Source: Bacillota bacterium (lineage in GTDB: Bacteria; Bacillota; Bacilli; Alicyclobacillales; SLC66). Taken from it: DNA of 5,343 nt. Under the pieces are notes generated by a model. That model was not told the DNA's origin and made no database searches. It saw only the letters and a program-made list of their open reading frames with translations. The position numbers and the translations under genes were made by a program. Shown here in pieces: positions 1 through 5,343 of this stretch (position 1 is its first letter; the number at the start of each line of letters is the position of its first letter). The stretch covers positions 1-5,343 of the forward strand of contig JAKACU010000129.1 in NCBI GenBank assembly GCA_021821185.1, read 5' to 3'.

Positions 1-488
1 CTGACAACCTGTGGGATGAGGCGGGCAGGGGTGAACCCGGGCAATCTCATGAAGACTTGTATAAGACATTTCTTTTGTCGGTTGATGAAGATCTCGCTTT
101 CGATCCATCGGGGCTTCCCGTGGAACCTATGTCGCCTGCAGTCTCGAAAGCCATAACGACATTTATCGATTTTTTTCAGTCAGCTACGCCTTTACAAGCG
201 ATGGCGGCGGTGGGACTTGGTTCTGAAATGTTTGCAGGGCAAGTCATGGGAACGATTGGGCGCGGCTTGCGTCATACTCATTACAACAAAGAGCGGCAGC
301 TGAGTACCCTCTTTTGGGATGTCCATGCGGATGAACACGAACCTCGGCACTATCAACTTTGTAAAGACATTTTGGTTCAGCATGAATCACGTGAGGAACT
401 GGAAACGATGTTTCAAGTCGGTGCCGCTATCGCGACATCGGAAGCTGCGATGTATCGGCAACTGCATGAAGAAATGATGAGCCTGTGA
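1..488 (+). CDS. Iron-containing redox enzyme family protein (haem-oxygenase-like fold), 5'-truncated by window edge
   Basis: Reading in the frame that starts at base 3, the ORF is open from the window edge to TGA at 486-488, giving 161 visible residues. A TTG at 57 could be taken as a start, but the 18 codons before it (DNLWDEAGRGEPGQSHEDLY across the junction) match the conserved E...H..L(F/Y) region of haem-oxygenase-like diiron proteins (Haem_oxygenas_2 group; SznF, UndA, BesC and CADD are studied relatives). The gene therefore begins upstream of the window. Candidate metal ligands in partial numbering are E6 and H16 (spacing 10, as I recall for E215/H225 of SznF), E75 in SEMFAGQV, and the cluster FWDVHADEHEPRH (H108, D110, E111, H112, E113, H116). 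Known members bind two irons and activate O2 to oxidise small amine, fatty-acid or amino-acid substrates; the substrate here cannot be told. The protein looks all-helical and cytosolic, with no signal or membrane segment in the visible part. It converges on the downstream hydrolase gene with 7 bp between stop codons. Family assignment is fairly sure, function unknown. Confidence 0.8.
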   Translation, partial: DNLWDEAGRGEPGQSHEDLYKTFLLSVDEDLAFDPSGLPVEPMSPAVSKAITTFIDFFQSATPLQAMAAVGLGSEMFAGQVMGTIGRGLRHTHYNKERQLSTLFWDVHADEHEPRHYQLCKDILVQHESREELETMFQVGAAIATSEAAMYRQLHEEMMSL

Positions 489-495
489 GGAAAAT

Positions 496-1461
496 TTAGG
501 TAAGGTGACGTAAAAAGAACGTGACTACATCATTGCTCAGTGTGTTGATGTCAGGAGAAATAGGGCCCCCGACCGCGTGAAACTCGTGCTCTGCATGGTG
601 GATCAAAATGATTTGCGCATCATTTCCCGCTGCGCGTAAATGATTGTACAAGTCAAATGACTGAAAGGGAGGTTCTACCGTATCGCGCAAACCTTGTAGA
701 ATCAAAAAAGGCGGATCCCCTGTTTTGACATAATCAACGGCGCTTTCGCGAGCAATATTGGCTGGTGTGTAATACCCAAATACAGGATTTGGGGTTGAAC
801 CGTGCGTTTTGAGCCAACGGACAGCAAAGGGCTGTCGATTGGACGGTCCGAACATATCCACGACAGCGGAAACACTGCTTGATTCATCGGGCCAAACACC
901 GTTGTTAAACTCATCAAGTGATCCCGTGACCCCCAGGAAGTTTGCCAAACCGCCGCCAGCGCTGTCGCCCATAACGCCAATTCGCTCGGGATCAATGCCA
1001 AGCTCACCGGCATGTGCACGCAAGAAACGAATAGCAGCCTTTGCATCCTCTAATTGTGCTGGCCACTTAAAAGCGGGCGCCAATCGATAGTTGATCGACA
1101 CAAACGTAAATCCGTGTGATACAAGTCCCGCTTCGATACGGGCGATCATCTCATCATGCGGATTGTACTGTTTTGTGTCAAAGCCAATCACAGCGCTGCC
1201 ATACATCAGAAATCCTCCATGAATGTAAACCACCACGGGTGATAAGGGATATAGCTTGGCGACCGGTTTGAAGACATAAAGTGTTTCTTGTGCGTTTGGC
1301 ATGGTTTCATAGGTAAATTCATACCTCGTGCCTACGAGCAGTGGGTTCCAGATATTCGGCTTTGCAAAGATGTTTTGCGCCTGCGCATAGCTCGTGGAAA
1401 ATGACAGTGTGAGCATGATCGTGAGCAACATGACGGTGAATCGTGATGTCTGGAATTTCAC
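496..1461 (-). CDS. Secreted alpha/beta hydrolase, HSL/family IV esterase type
   Basis: Likely a carboxylesterase or acetyl-esterase-like enzyme acting outside the membrane. Numbered from an upstream TTG at 1482 (328 aa), the sequence shows the family IV oxyanion motif YIHGG (H88-G90), the nucleophile elbow GDSAGG (Ser174), a likely acid in GLRDTVEP (Asp267) and a likely base in HAEHEF (His299), so the triad is complete. NYRLAPAFKWPAQLEDA and LGIDPERIGV are typical of this family. I prefer the GTG start at 1461 (321 aa): it has a purine-rich Shine-Dalgarno (AAGAGAGGA) 7 nt upstream, while TTG 1482 has none. It also leaves a clean Sec signal peptide: a short basic n-region, a hydrophobic core around FTVMLLTIMLTLSF and a probable cut after AQA at about residue 35 of the longer numbering. 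No lipobox cysteine is seen, so it is probably free or weakly anchored. It follows the MCP gene on the same strand after 123 bp, but no functional link is evident. Substrate is unknown. Confidence 0.88.
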   Translation of the reverse strand: MKFQTSRFTVMLLTIMLTLSFSTSYAQAQNIFAKPNIWNPLLVGTRYEFTYETMPNAQETLYVFKPVAKLYPLSPVVVYIHGGFLMYGSAVIGFDTKQYNPHDEMIARIEAGLVSHGFTFVSINYRLAPAFKWPAQLEDAKAAIRFLRAHAGELGIDPERIGVMGDSAGGGLANFLGVTGSLDEFNNGVWPDESSSVSAVVDMFGPSNRQPFAVRWLKTHGSTPNPVFGYYTPANIARESAVDYVKTGDPPFLILQGLRDTVEPPFQSFDLYNHLRAAGNDAQIILIHHAEHEFHAVGGPISPDINTLSNDVVTFFLRHLT

Positions 1462-1467
1462 TAGGAA

Positions 1468-1476
1468 TCCTCTCTT
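1468..1476 (-). promoter_or_regulatory. Shine-Dalgarno deciding the hydrolase start
   Basis: On the minus strand this reads AAGAGAGGA. The GAGG core ends 7 nt before GTG at 1461. It lies inside the reading frame that would start at TTG 1482, and that TTG has no purine-rich site before it. This supports initiation at 1461. Confidence 0.6.
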
Positions 1477-1506
1477 GTCCAAATGATCAGTGATAATAAC
1501 AGTTGT

Positions 1507-1534
1507 AGCATAACTGCGACGAAATTGCAGTTAA
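1507..1534 (-). promoter_or_regulatory. Candidate weak promoter with overlapping inverted repeat, upstream of hydrolase
   Basis: On the minus strand TTAACT (1529-1534, 4/6 to the sigma-A -35) is followed after 16 bp by TATGCT (1507-1512, 4/6 to the -10). A perfect 7-bp inverted repeat, TAACTGC / GCAGTTA (1511-1517 and 1527-1533, 9-bp centre), lies almost exactly across the spacer. That would suit a repressor operator. No U-run follows the hairpin, so it is not a typical intrinsic terminator for the MCP gene. The promoter match alone is weak; the overlap with the repeat is what makes it worth recording. Confidence 0.35.
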
Positions 1535-1584
1535 ACAGGCCATGGCAGAATCAAGAAGGATTGGGTAAGGCTTGATCGCCAACG

Positions 1585-3312
1585 TCACGCGATTGGTTCG
1601 CGATTGTTCACGTGAAATTGCGCAGATTGATCAGCAAGCGTGGTTGCGTGCTCGGACAATATCATGCTCGATGCGGCAATTTCCTGCATCGCGGCGGTTT
1701 GTTGTTCGGCAGTCGTTGACACCGAGCGAATTTCATCGGCGACCTGATTGGATAGTGTGACCATCCCTTGAACAGTCATTCGGACATTTTCGGCGTGGCT
1801 GGTCATGATGTTTGAATCCTGAGATACAGCCATGATTTGCTCCACAACACCTTGCAGTCGCTGGCCCATCGTTTGAAACACTTCACTGACTTGCTGCATC
1901 GCCTCAGATCCTAATGAAACCTGTTTTTTCCCATCACTTGCTGCATGCACCGAGTTTTGCGTTTCTGTTTGCATTTCGATCACTAACGCCGCGATTTGCT
2001 GTGCGGCGGCGCGAGAATTTTCCGCAAGCCGGCGAACTTCATCGGCCACGACGGCAAATCCGCGCCCCTGTTCACCTGCTCTGGCTGCTTCGATCGCCGC
2101 ATTGAGAGCGAGAAGGTTCGTATGTTCCGAAATTTCATTGATCAATTGAATGATTTGGCCAATTTCGTCAGACCGTTGATTCAAGCGTTCTATGCGGTTC
2201 AGATTCAATTCCATCATGGTGAGAATGGCCTGCATTTGTTCTAACGCTTTTGCGACGATCGCATCTCCCTGATCCTTTTGCTTTGACAAATCATTAGAAA
2301 ACTGAGCCGTCAATTCGGTATGTTGATTCACAGAACAAATGGTGTTCAGAAGGTGGTGAAGGGTGTCAGCCATGTGTTTTGCGTTTTTGCTTTGCTGTCG
2401 TGCGATTTGCGAGACACGAGAAGCAGACGATGAGAGGTTTAGTGACGACGCCGCCACCTGGTGCGTGGTCGCTGTCAACGCTTGTGACGTTGCGCCAAGC
2501 TGAAATGATGTTGCTTGGATTTGTTGAATAAGTGCTCCAACCGCGTTTTTCATCGTTATAAAGGAAGCAGCAAGAGCAGAGGTTTCACGGTATTTGGCTT
2601 TTAGGCTTTCGCGTCCGGTGAAATCACCTCTCGCCATTTCCGATGCCGCGTCAACAAGTGGGTTTAACGCGCCGGTGATTTGTCTTGACAGTGAATACCC
2701 AATGATAGATGCAACGATCATAACCAGGATAATGCCCATGATTTGCGTGCTGTCGGCAATCGATATGCTGTGGGAAAGTGCTTGTTGTGAAGTGGTTACG
2801 GCGTTTGTTACGGATGAGGTCAAGTACATTAGGGGTTGTTCCACTTTGTCGATCTGATTGATGATGTCGGCCAGTGTAGTAGTTGGCTGTGTAGATTGTG
2901 TGGTAGTGAGCCCAGTTGAGATACTATCCAAATAACTTTGCCAACGCGTGACAAATTGATTTAGATCATCCATGTACGCGATTGTCTTATTTGACGACGA
3001 TTTGCTGATCAGATTTCGCAAAGAGGCAATCTGTGAATTTGTGGCATTCACATCATTGGCATAGTGTTCGTAATACTGATATTGTATCTGCGCCTTATGT
3101 GTCAGCAAGTAGCTTGCCGCATCACTATCCGTTATACGCATGTCGTTTCCCAACGCTTGCACACTGCTCAGTAGTTGTACATCCTGACGGATCAGTTTTG
3201 TTGCATAGGTCGTTGTGGCCTGTGTCTTATACGTGACAATTCCCATCGTTGCCATAATGATGACAATCAATAGGATAAATCCAGCGTAAAGCTGACTGCG
3301 TATCGACTTCAT
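1585..3312 (-). CDS. Methyl-accepting chemotaxis protein (transmembrane)
   Basis: Chemoreceptor that signals through CheW/CheA to the flagellar switch. The 575 residues follow the standard order: short cytoplasmic N-terminus, TM1 (about 9-27), an extracytoplasmic sensory region (about 28-188) that looks helical like a four-helix bundle, TM2 (about 189-208), HAMP (about 208-262), then the long coiled-coil signalling domain. The hairpin tip is canonical: [18 protein letters not shown] at 397-414, then [19 protein letters not shown]. An [14 protein letters not shown] helix at 536-549 resembles a methylation/adaptation segment. The C-terminus (NNREPIA) has no NWETF-like pentapeptide for tethering CheR/CheB. 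A Ser/Thr-rich stretch lies in the sensory region at about 129-147. The ligand cannot be told. Start ATG 3312 is supported by AAGGAGAG (3319-3326) 6 nt upstream. It sits 78 bp after the stop of the MscS gene on the same strand; I see no good promoter or terminator in that gap, so co-transcription is possible. A SigD-type promoter was sought and not found convincingly. Confidence 0.96.
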   Translation of the reverse strand: MKSIRSQLYAGFILLIVIIMATMGIVTYKTQATTTYATKLIRQDVQLLSSVQALGNDMRITDSDAASYLLTHKAQIQYQYYEHYANDVNATNSQIASLRNLISKSSSNKTIAYMDDLNQFVTRWQSYLDSISTGLTTTQSTQPTTTLADIINQIDKVEQPLMYLTSSVTNAVTTSQQALSHSISIADSTQIMGIILVMIVASIIGYSLSRQITGALNPLVDAASEMARGDFTGRESLKAKYRETSALAASFITMKNAVGALIQQIQATSFQLGATSQALTATTHQVAASSLNLSSSASRVSQIARQQSKNAKHMADTLHHLLNTICSVNQHTELTAQFSNDLSKQKDQGDAIVAKALEQMQAILTMMELNLNRIERLNQRSDEIGQIIQLINEISEHTNLLALNAAIEAARAGEQGRGFAVVADEVRRLAENSRAAAQQIAALVIEMQTETQNSVHAASDGKKQVSLGSEAMQQVSEVFQTMGQRLQGVVEQIMAVSQDSNIMTSHAENVRMTVQGMVTLSNQVADEIRSVSTTAEQQTAAMQEIAASSMILSEHATTLADQSAQFHVNNREPIA

Positions 3313-3390
3313 CGTTGTCTCTCCTTGTCCTGAGTAGCCAAGACTAGAATAACGGGTTGGTGTAAAGGCCAGCTATCGATTGTGTCATGA

Positions 3391-4407
3391 TTAGGTAAAG
3401 GTGATTTTCTCGCTTGCAAATTGCCTGATCAGCGCTAAATTTATCGTTTGTTGCGCATTCATAAACACAAGGTAGTCTGGGGTCAGTATGGAATATGCGA
3501 CTTCAAAATCGAGAGAAGAGGTACCGAGCGTTGTGAAATGAGCTCGATCAAAGCGGACATCGGGTACGGCCTGCACAATGTCTTTCACCATAGCAGGGAT
3601 AGTCTCCAGAGTCGAAGCTGGAGTATCGTACGTAACGCCAAAAGTCATGACGATGTGTCGCTCCGTCATAGAGCGGTAGTTTTGAATGCGACTTTGAATC
3701 AAATCTGAATTAGAAATGATAACCTCTTCTCCGCTTGAGGATCGAATTCGCGTGGTTTTTAGTCCAATTCGCTCCACCGTGCCGGAAAATGTATCCAGAG
3801 CAATCGCATCGCCAGGCACAAACGGCTTGTCAAGGATGATGGCAAGGGAAGAGATAAGATCGCCCATGACACGCTGCAAGGCGAGGCCAACAGCAATCCC
3901 TCCAACGCCCAAACTAGCGACAAGGGCAGTGATGTTTACGCCTAGATTCTCTATGGATAGCAAAACAAGAATGAACCACAAAATAACCTTTCCAAGCAGC
4001 GAAAATCCCAACATAATCGTATGCGAGGCGCTATCTTGCAGTTTGTTTGGCGTATATTGGACGAGCAAATTGATTACGGCCTGTCCAATCAGTCCCGTCT
4101 GATAAAATAGACAAATTCGCATAACCGCAGACAAGCCATTGGCAACGGACGTTGACAAAACAAGCGTCAAACTTCCCACATAGACAGCTATGGCAAGCAA
4201 GACAAGCCTGCTGATATGACTGACAAGATCGCCCATCATCAGCGAAACCGTAATCTTTTCCGTGTTTTGCGATGGGGACCGCTTGTTAAACCAATGTAAG
4301 AAACGATTGCGTGTGAAAGAAAAGAGCGCGTAAACAATCGCACTGATGAAAAGTGCCCATAGCCACCCTTGGACTTGATTTCCCCCAAAAATATGATCCA
4401 TGGTCAC
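3391..4407 (-). CDS. Small-conductance mechanosensitive channel, MscS family
   Basis: Membrane channel that opens under bilayer tension and releases solutes during hypo-osmotic shock. The 338 residues suggest about five membrane segments (roughly 14-32, 65-85, 93-115, 130-151, 158-178). The last is the pore-lining helix, with the Gly/Ala-rich pattern LGVGGIAVGLALQ (166-178) that in MscS packs adjacent pore helices. The MscS beta domain follows: DKPFVPGDAI (193-202), then GTVERIGLKTTRIRSSSGEE and VIISNSDLIQSRIQNY, all close to the family pattern. An alpha/beta C-terminal domain runs to the end (about 250-338). Length is slightly above E. coli MscS (286 aa) because of extra N-terminal membrane segments; it is not one of the giant MscK types. 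The start is GTG at 4407, with GGAGGT (4416-4421) 8 nt upstream; the in-frame ATG at 4401 would be 14 nt away. It leads a minus-strand run with the MCP and is divergent from the FapA-like gene. Confidence 0.95.
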   Translation of the reverse strand: MTMDHIFGGNQVQGWLWALFISAIVYALFSFTRNRFLHWFNKRSPSQNTEKITVSLMMGDLVSHISRLVLLAIAVYVGSLTLVLSTSVANGLSAVMRICLFYQTGLIGQAVINLLVQYTPNKLQDSASHTIMLGFSLLGKVILWFILVLLSIENLGVNITALVASLGVGGIAVGLALQRVMGDLISSLAIILDKPFVPGDAIALDTFSGTVERIGLKTTRIRSSSGEEVIISNSDLIQSRIQNYRSMTERHIVMTFGVTYDTPASTLETIPAMVKDIVQAVPDVRFDRAHFTTLGTSSLDFEVAYSILTPDYLVFMNAQQTINLALIRQFASEKITFT

Positions 4408-4415
4408 GTCTTACT

Positions 4416-4421
4416 ACCTCC
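4416..4421 (-). promoter_or_regulatory. Shine-Dalgarno deciding the MscS GTG start
   Basis: Minus-strand GGAGGT lies 8 nt before GTG at 4407 and 14 nt before the in-frame ATG at 4401. The spacing favours GTG, adding two residues to the protein. Confidence 0.65.
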
Positions 4422-4432
4422 ACAAAGCGGCA

Positions 4433-4457
4433 TTACCGACACTATACCATACGGTAA
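4433..4457. repeat. Inverted repeat flanking the MscS candidate -10 box
   Basis: Perfect 6-bp arms TTACCG (4433-4438) and CGGTAA (4452-4457) with a 13-bp centre. The candidate -10 hexamer (4441-4446) sits inside the centre. A quasi-palindrome, CGGTAACTAACCG (4452-4464), overlaps the right arm. The position would suit a repressor site, but arms this short can occur by chance. Confidence 0.3.
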
Positions 4458-4469
4458 CTAACCGGGAAG
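4441..4469 (-). promoter_or_regulatory. Candidate extended -10 sigma-A promoter for MscS
   Basis: On the minus strand TGGTATAGT gives a -10 hexamer TATAGT (4441-4446, 5/6 to TATAAT) preceded by the TGN extension (4447-4449). The -35 position (about 4464-4469) has no good match to TTGACA, which extended -10 promoters can tolerate. The expected transcript start is near 4434, giving a short leader of about 27 nt before GTG 4407. Confidence 0.5.
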
Positions 4470-4698
4470 AGGCTTACCTCTACTCGACAGGTCACAACCG
4501 ATAAATAAGCCTAAAAAAGCAGCTTGTAGTAGGCTGGTACCATGGATAGTTCAAATAGGCCTTTAAAACTTGCTAATCCGTCTTTTATGTACCGAATAGG
4601 GGGTACTAGGTTGCAAGTAAGCCACATTTTCTTGCTTATTCGCACGGTCTACGAGTAACATCAAGAAATAGGCGGGGTTTTGTGGCGTATTCTGTGAT

Positions 4699-4734
4699 CC
4701 AAACTGACCAAACTTATCAAACTTGCGAAACGAG
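4699..4734. repeat. Degenerate 9-bp direct repeat, four copies
   Basis: Four head-to-tail 9-mers in exact register: CCAAACTGA (4699), CCAAACTTA (4708), TCAAACTTG (4717) and CGAAACGAG (4726). The first three share CAAACT; the fourth keeps only AAAC. The array starts about 106 bp upstream of the -35 of the right-pointing sigma-A promoter. It could be iteron-like protein binding sites or simple sequence drift. It is not a good match to the DnaA box. Confidence 0.45.
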
Positions 4735-4839
4735 CTAAGACGTAGACGATACCATTCCATTCAGATTCGGTAAACAGTGTTATTCGTTCCTACAAAATCA
4801 AGGCGGCAGTCCAGTCGCCCGGTGACATCAATGCCGCTG

Positions 4840-4868
4840 TTGAAAATACACTCCCAGAAAGGTATAAT
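4840..4868 (+). promoter_or_regulatory. Strong sigma-A promoter reading toward the FapA-like gene
   Basis: TTGAAA (4840-4845, 5/6 to the -35 consensus), a spacer of exactly 17 bp, then a perfect TATAAT (4863-4868). This is the best promoter in the window. The expected transcript start is near 4875, leaving about 150 nt before ATG 5026. It probably drives the FapA-like gene through a long leader, although a separate small RNA cannot be excluded. Confidence 0.75.
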
Positions 4869-4905
4869 TAGCGAAATTCCACAGATTTTATCACTTCTCG
4901 GTTTT

Positions 4906-4931
4906 TGTTATAGGTAAGCGATTACATAACA
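4906..4931. repeat. Inverted repeat TGTTAT-N14-ATAACA in the FapA-like leader
   Basis: Perfect 6-bp arms at 4906-4911 and 4926-4931, with arm centres 20 bp apart (about two helical turns), located between the two right-pointing promoter candidates. It could be an operator or a weak RNA hairpin. Chance is a real possibility. Confidence 0.25.
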
Positions 4932-4947
4932 GCATGCGTCATATAGG

Positions 4948-4976
4948 TTGATTATACTTATAAGGATAGTTATACA
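4948..4976 (+). promoter_or_regulatory. Possible second, weaker promoter for the FapA-like gene
   Basis: TTGATT (4948-4953, 4/6) and TATACA (4971-4976, 4/6) are separated by 17 bp. The region is AT-rich, so chance matches are likely. If used, transcription would start about 42 nt before ATG 5026. Confidence 0.25.
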
Positions 4977-5012
4977 TCGTGATTTGGCTAATTTGAAATG
5001 GTCATGAAGATT

Positions 5013-5017
5013 GAGGT
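5013..5017 (+). promoter_or_regulatory. Shine-Dalgarno for the FapA-like gene
   Basis: GAGGT lies 8 nt before ATG 5026 and only 2 nt before the in-frame ATG 5020. Spacing favours 5026, although both would give nearly the same protein (two residues' difference). Confidence 0.55.
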
Positions 5018-5025
5018 TGATGGCG

Positions 5026-5343
5026 ATGACGCTTTTTGAAGACGATCATTTCACGGTAACGCAGGAAAACGGCTTTGTAACAGTGCAGGTTCATCGTGCG
5101 GGTCTTTTGATGAAAGATTTTCAAACGGTACTTTCTCGTCATCCGCGTATCGAACTAAAAAACTTTGCTGCCTTGCAGCAGGCTTTCCTGCAGGCCTCGG
5201 ATCAACCTGTCGTCATTGGGGTATGGCGACCTCTCGTAGAATGTGTTGTCGCACCAGATGCTATGGAAGCTAAGATACGGATCCATCAGTCTCAATCCGA
5301 TCTGAATCTAAATACGACGATAGCAACTGATATTTTACAAACA
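5026..5343 (+). CDS. FapA/DUF342-family protein, N-terminal part (3'-truncated by window edge)
   Basis: The frame is open from ATG 5026 to the right edge, giving 106 residues with no stop. Residues about 40-57 (RIELKNFAALQQAFLQAS) and 62-86 (VVIGVWRPLVEC then VVAPDAMEAKIRI) match the usual N-terminal region of FapA/DUF342 proteins, where a helix named by its KNFAAL-type sequence precedes a strand ending in a (S/A)PD.MEA.(I/L) signature. Full-length members are commonly 450-700 aa with a beta-helix-like DUF342 core and a coiled-coil tail, so most of the protein lies outside the window. FapA is linked to flagellar assembly and polar localisation in Vibrio; in Bacillota the role is poorly defined, though these genes often sit near motility genes. 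The MCP nearby is consistent with that. It has its own strong promoter at 4840-4868 and is divergent from MscS. Family assignment is by motif memory and should be confirmed. Confidence 0.78.
   Translation, partial: MTLFEDDHFTVTQENGFVTVQVHRAGLLMKDFQTVLSRHPRIELKNFAALQQAFLQASDQPVVIGVWRPLVECVVAPDAMEAKIRIHQSQSDLNLNTTIATDILQT

Larger units (their letters stand above)
4408..5025. other. 618-bp intergenic region between divergent MscS and FapA-like genes
   Basis: No gene here can be supported. The left end carries the MscS ribosome site and candidate promoter; the right end carries the promoter(s) and leader of the FapA-like gene. Between them (about 4470-4835) are short repeats: AGCCTA / TAGGCT (4508-4513 and 4530-4535, 16-nt loop), GTACC / GGTAC (4589-4593 and 4602-4606), GCAAG / CTTGC around 4613-4635, and a degenerate 9-bp direct repeat at 4699-4734. 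None is a convincing terminator. A 65-codon minus-strand ORF (4563-4760) has no ribosome site and no recognisable family. The length is large for a simple divergent promoter region, so a decayed gene or small RNA is possible but unsupported. Confidence 0.6.

Noticed and set aside
496..508. Similar sequence at the 3' ends of the hydrolase and MscS genes (TTAGGTAAGGTGA vs TTAGGTAAAGGTGA at 3391)
   Set aside because: It is a short near-identity covering the stop codon and penultimate Thr codon, with no extension beyond about 13 bp. Best read as chance.
809..1090. 93-codon plus-strand ORF inside the hydrolase gene
   Set aside because: It is antisense to a well-supported gene with a full catalytic triad. 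The composition and lack of family features mark it as a shadow frame.
1550..1576. ATCAAG / CTTGAT hairpin downstream of the MCP as terminator
   Set aside because: The stem is 6 bp with a 15-nt loop, GC-poor and not followed by a U-run on the minus strand.
3366..3404. SigD-type flagellar promoter for the MCP (TCGATAG resembling CCGATAT)
   Set aside because: The -10-like element matches 5/7, but no TAAA-type -35 lies at the proper 14-16 bp spacing.
3716..4102. 128-codon plus-strand ORF inside the MscS gene
   Set aside because: It overlaps the conserved pore and beta domain of MscS on the opposite strand and has no recognisable domain.
4508..4535. AGCCTA / TAGGCT hairpin with an A/T run as an intrinsic terminator
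   Set aside because: The homopolymer run lies in the loop rather than after the stem, and no gene ends nearby on either strand.
4711..4719. TTATCAAAC-like DnaA box
   Set aside because: It matches the TTATCCACA consensus at only about 6 of 9 positions, and there is no cluster of better boxes or replication genes nearby.
4563..4760. 65-codon ORF on the minus strand starting at ATG 4760
   Set aside because: There is no Shine-Dalgarno, an in-frame stop directly precedes the ATG, and the product (MEWYRLRLSSF...) matches no family I recognise. It may be a gene relic, but nothing in the sequence supports translation.
4998..5039. Short overlapping ORF (MVMKIEVDGDDAF) just before the FapA-like start, possible leader peptide
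   Set aside because: No ribosome site is placed for it, and it is short enough to be expected by chance. It overlaps the real start in another frame.

Overview
The window looks like the chromosome of a motile, Gram-positive (Bacillota-type) bacterium of moderate GC. The evidence is strong AG-rich Shine-Dalgarno sites (AAGGAG, GGAGGT), one textbook sigma-A promoter, TTG/GTG/ATG start usage, and a DUF342/FapA-type protein of the kind found beside Bacillota motility genes. An Alicyclobacillaceae-like acidophile is a guess from overall feel only; no marker gene here settles the taxon.

Layout, left to right. (1) Bases 1-488, + strand: the C-terminal part of an iron-containing redox enzyme of the haem-oxygenase-like fold. 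It is cut by the left edge; the reading frame is open to base 3, so the apparent TTG start at 57 is not real. (2) Bases 496-1461, - strand: a secreted HSL-family (family IV) alpha/beta hydrolase with signal peptide and complete triad, convergent with gene 1 across only 7 bp. (3) Bases 1585-3312, - strand: a complete transmembrane methyl-accepting chemotaxis protein (MCP). (4) Bases 3391-4407, - strand: a complete small MscS-type mechanosensitive channel. (5) Bases 4408-5025: a 618-bp gene-poor region between divergent genes. It holds a candidate extended -10 promoter for the channel, a strong sigma-A promoter pointing right (TTGAAA-17-TATAAT), a four-copy degenerate 9-bp direct repeat and several short inverted repeats. 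(6) Bases 5026-5343, + strand: the N-terminal 106 residues of a FapA/DUF342-family protein, cut by the right edge.

The channel, MCP and hydrolase all lie on the minus strand with gaps of 78 and 123 bp. The channel and MCP may share a transcript, because I see no convincing promoter or terminator between them. The hydrolase has its own weak candidate promoter overlapped by an inverted repeat. The MCP and the FapA-like protein both point to motility; the other genes have no evident shared pathway.

I do not see a clear novel defence, mobile or biosynthetic system. There are no tRNA or rRNA genes, CRISPR arrays or recognisable insertion sequences. The most useful second looks are the corrected extent of gene 1 and its unusual metal-ligand cluster, the 9-bp repeat array, and the roughly 150-nt leader of the FapA-like gene.
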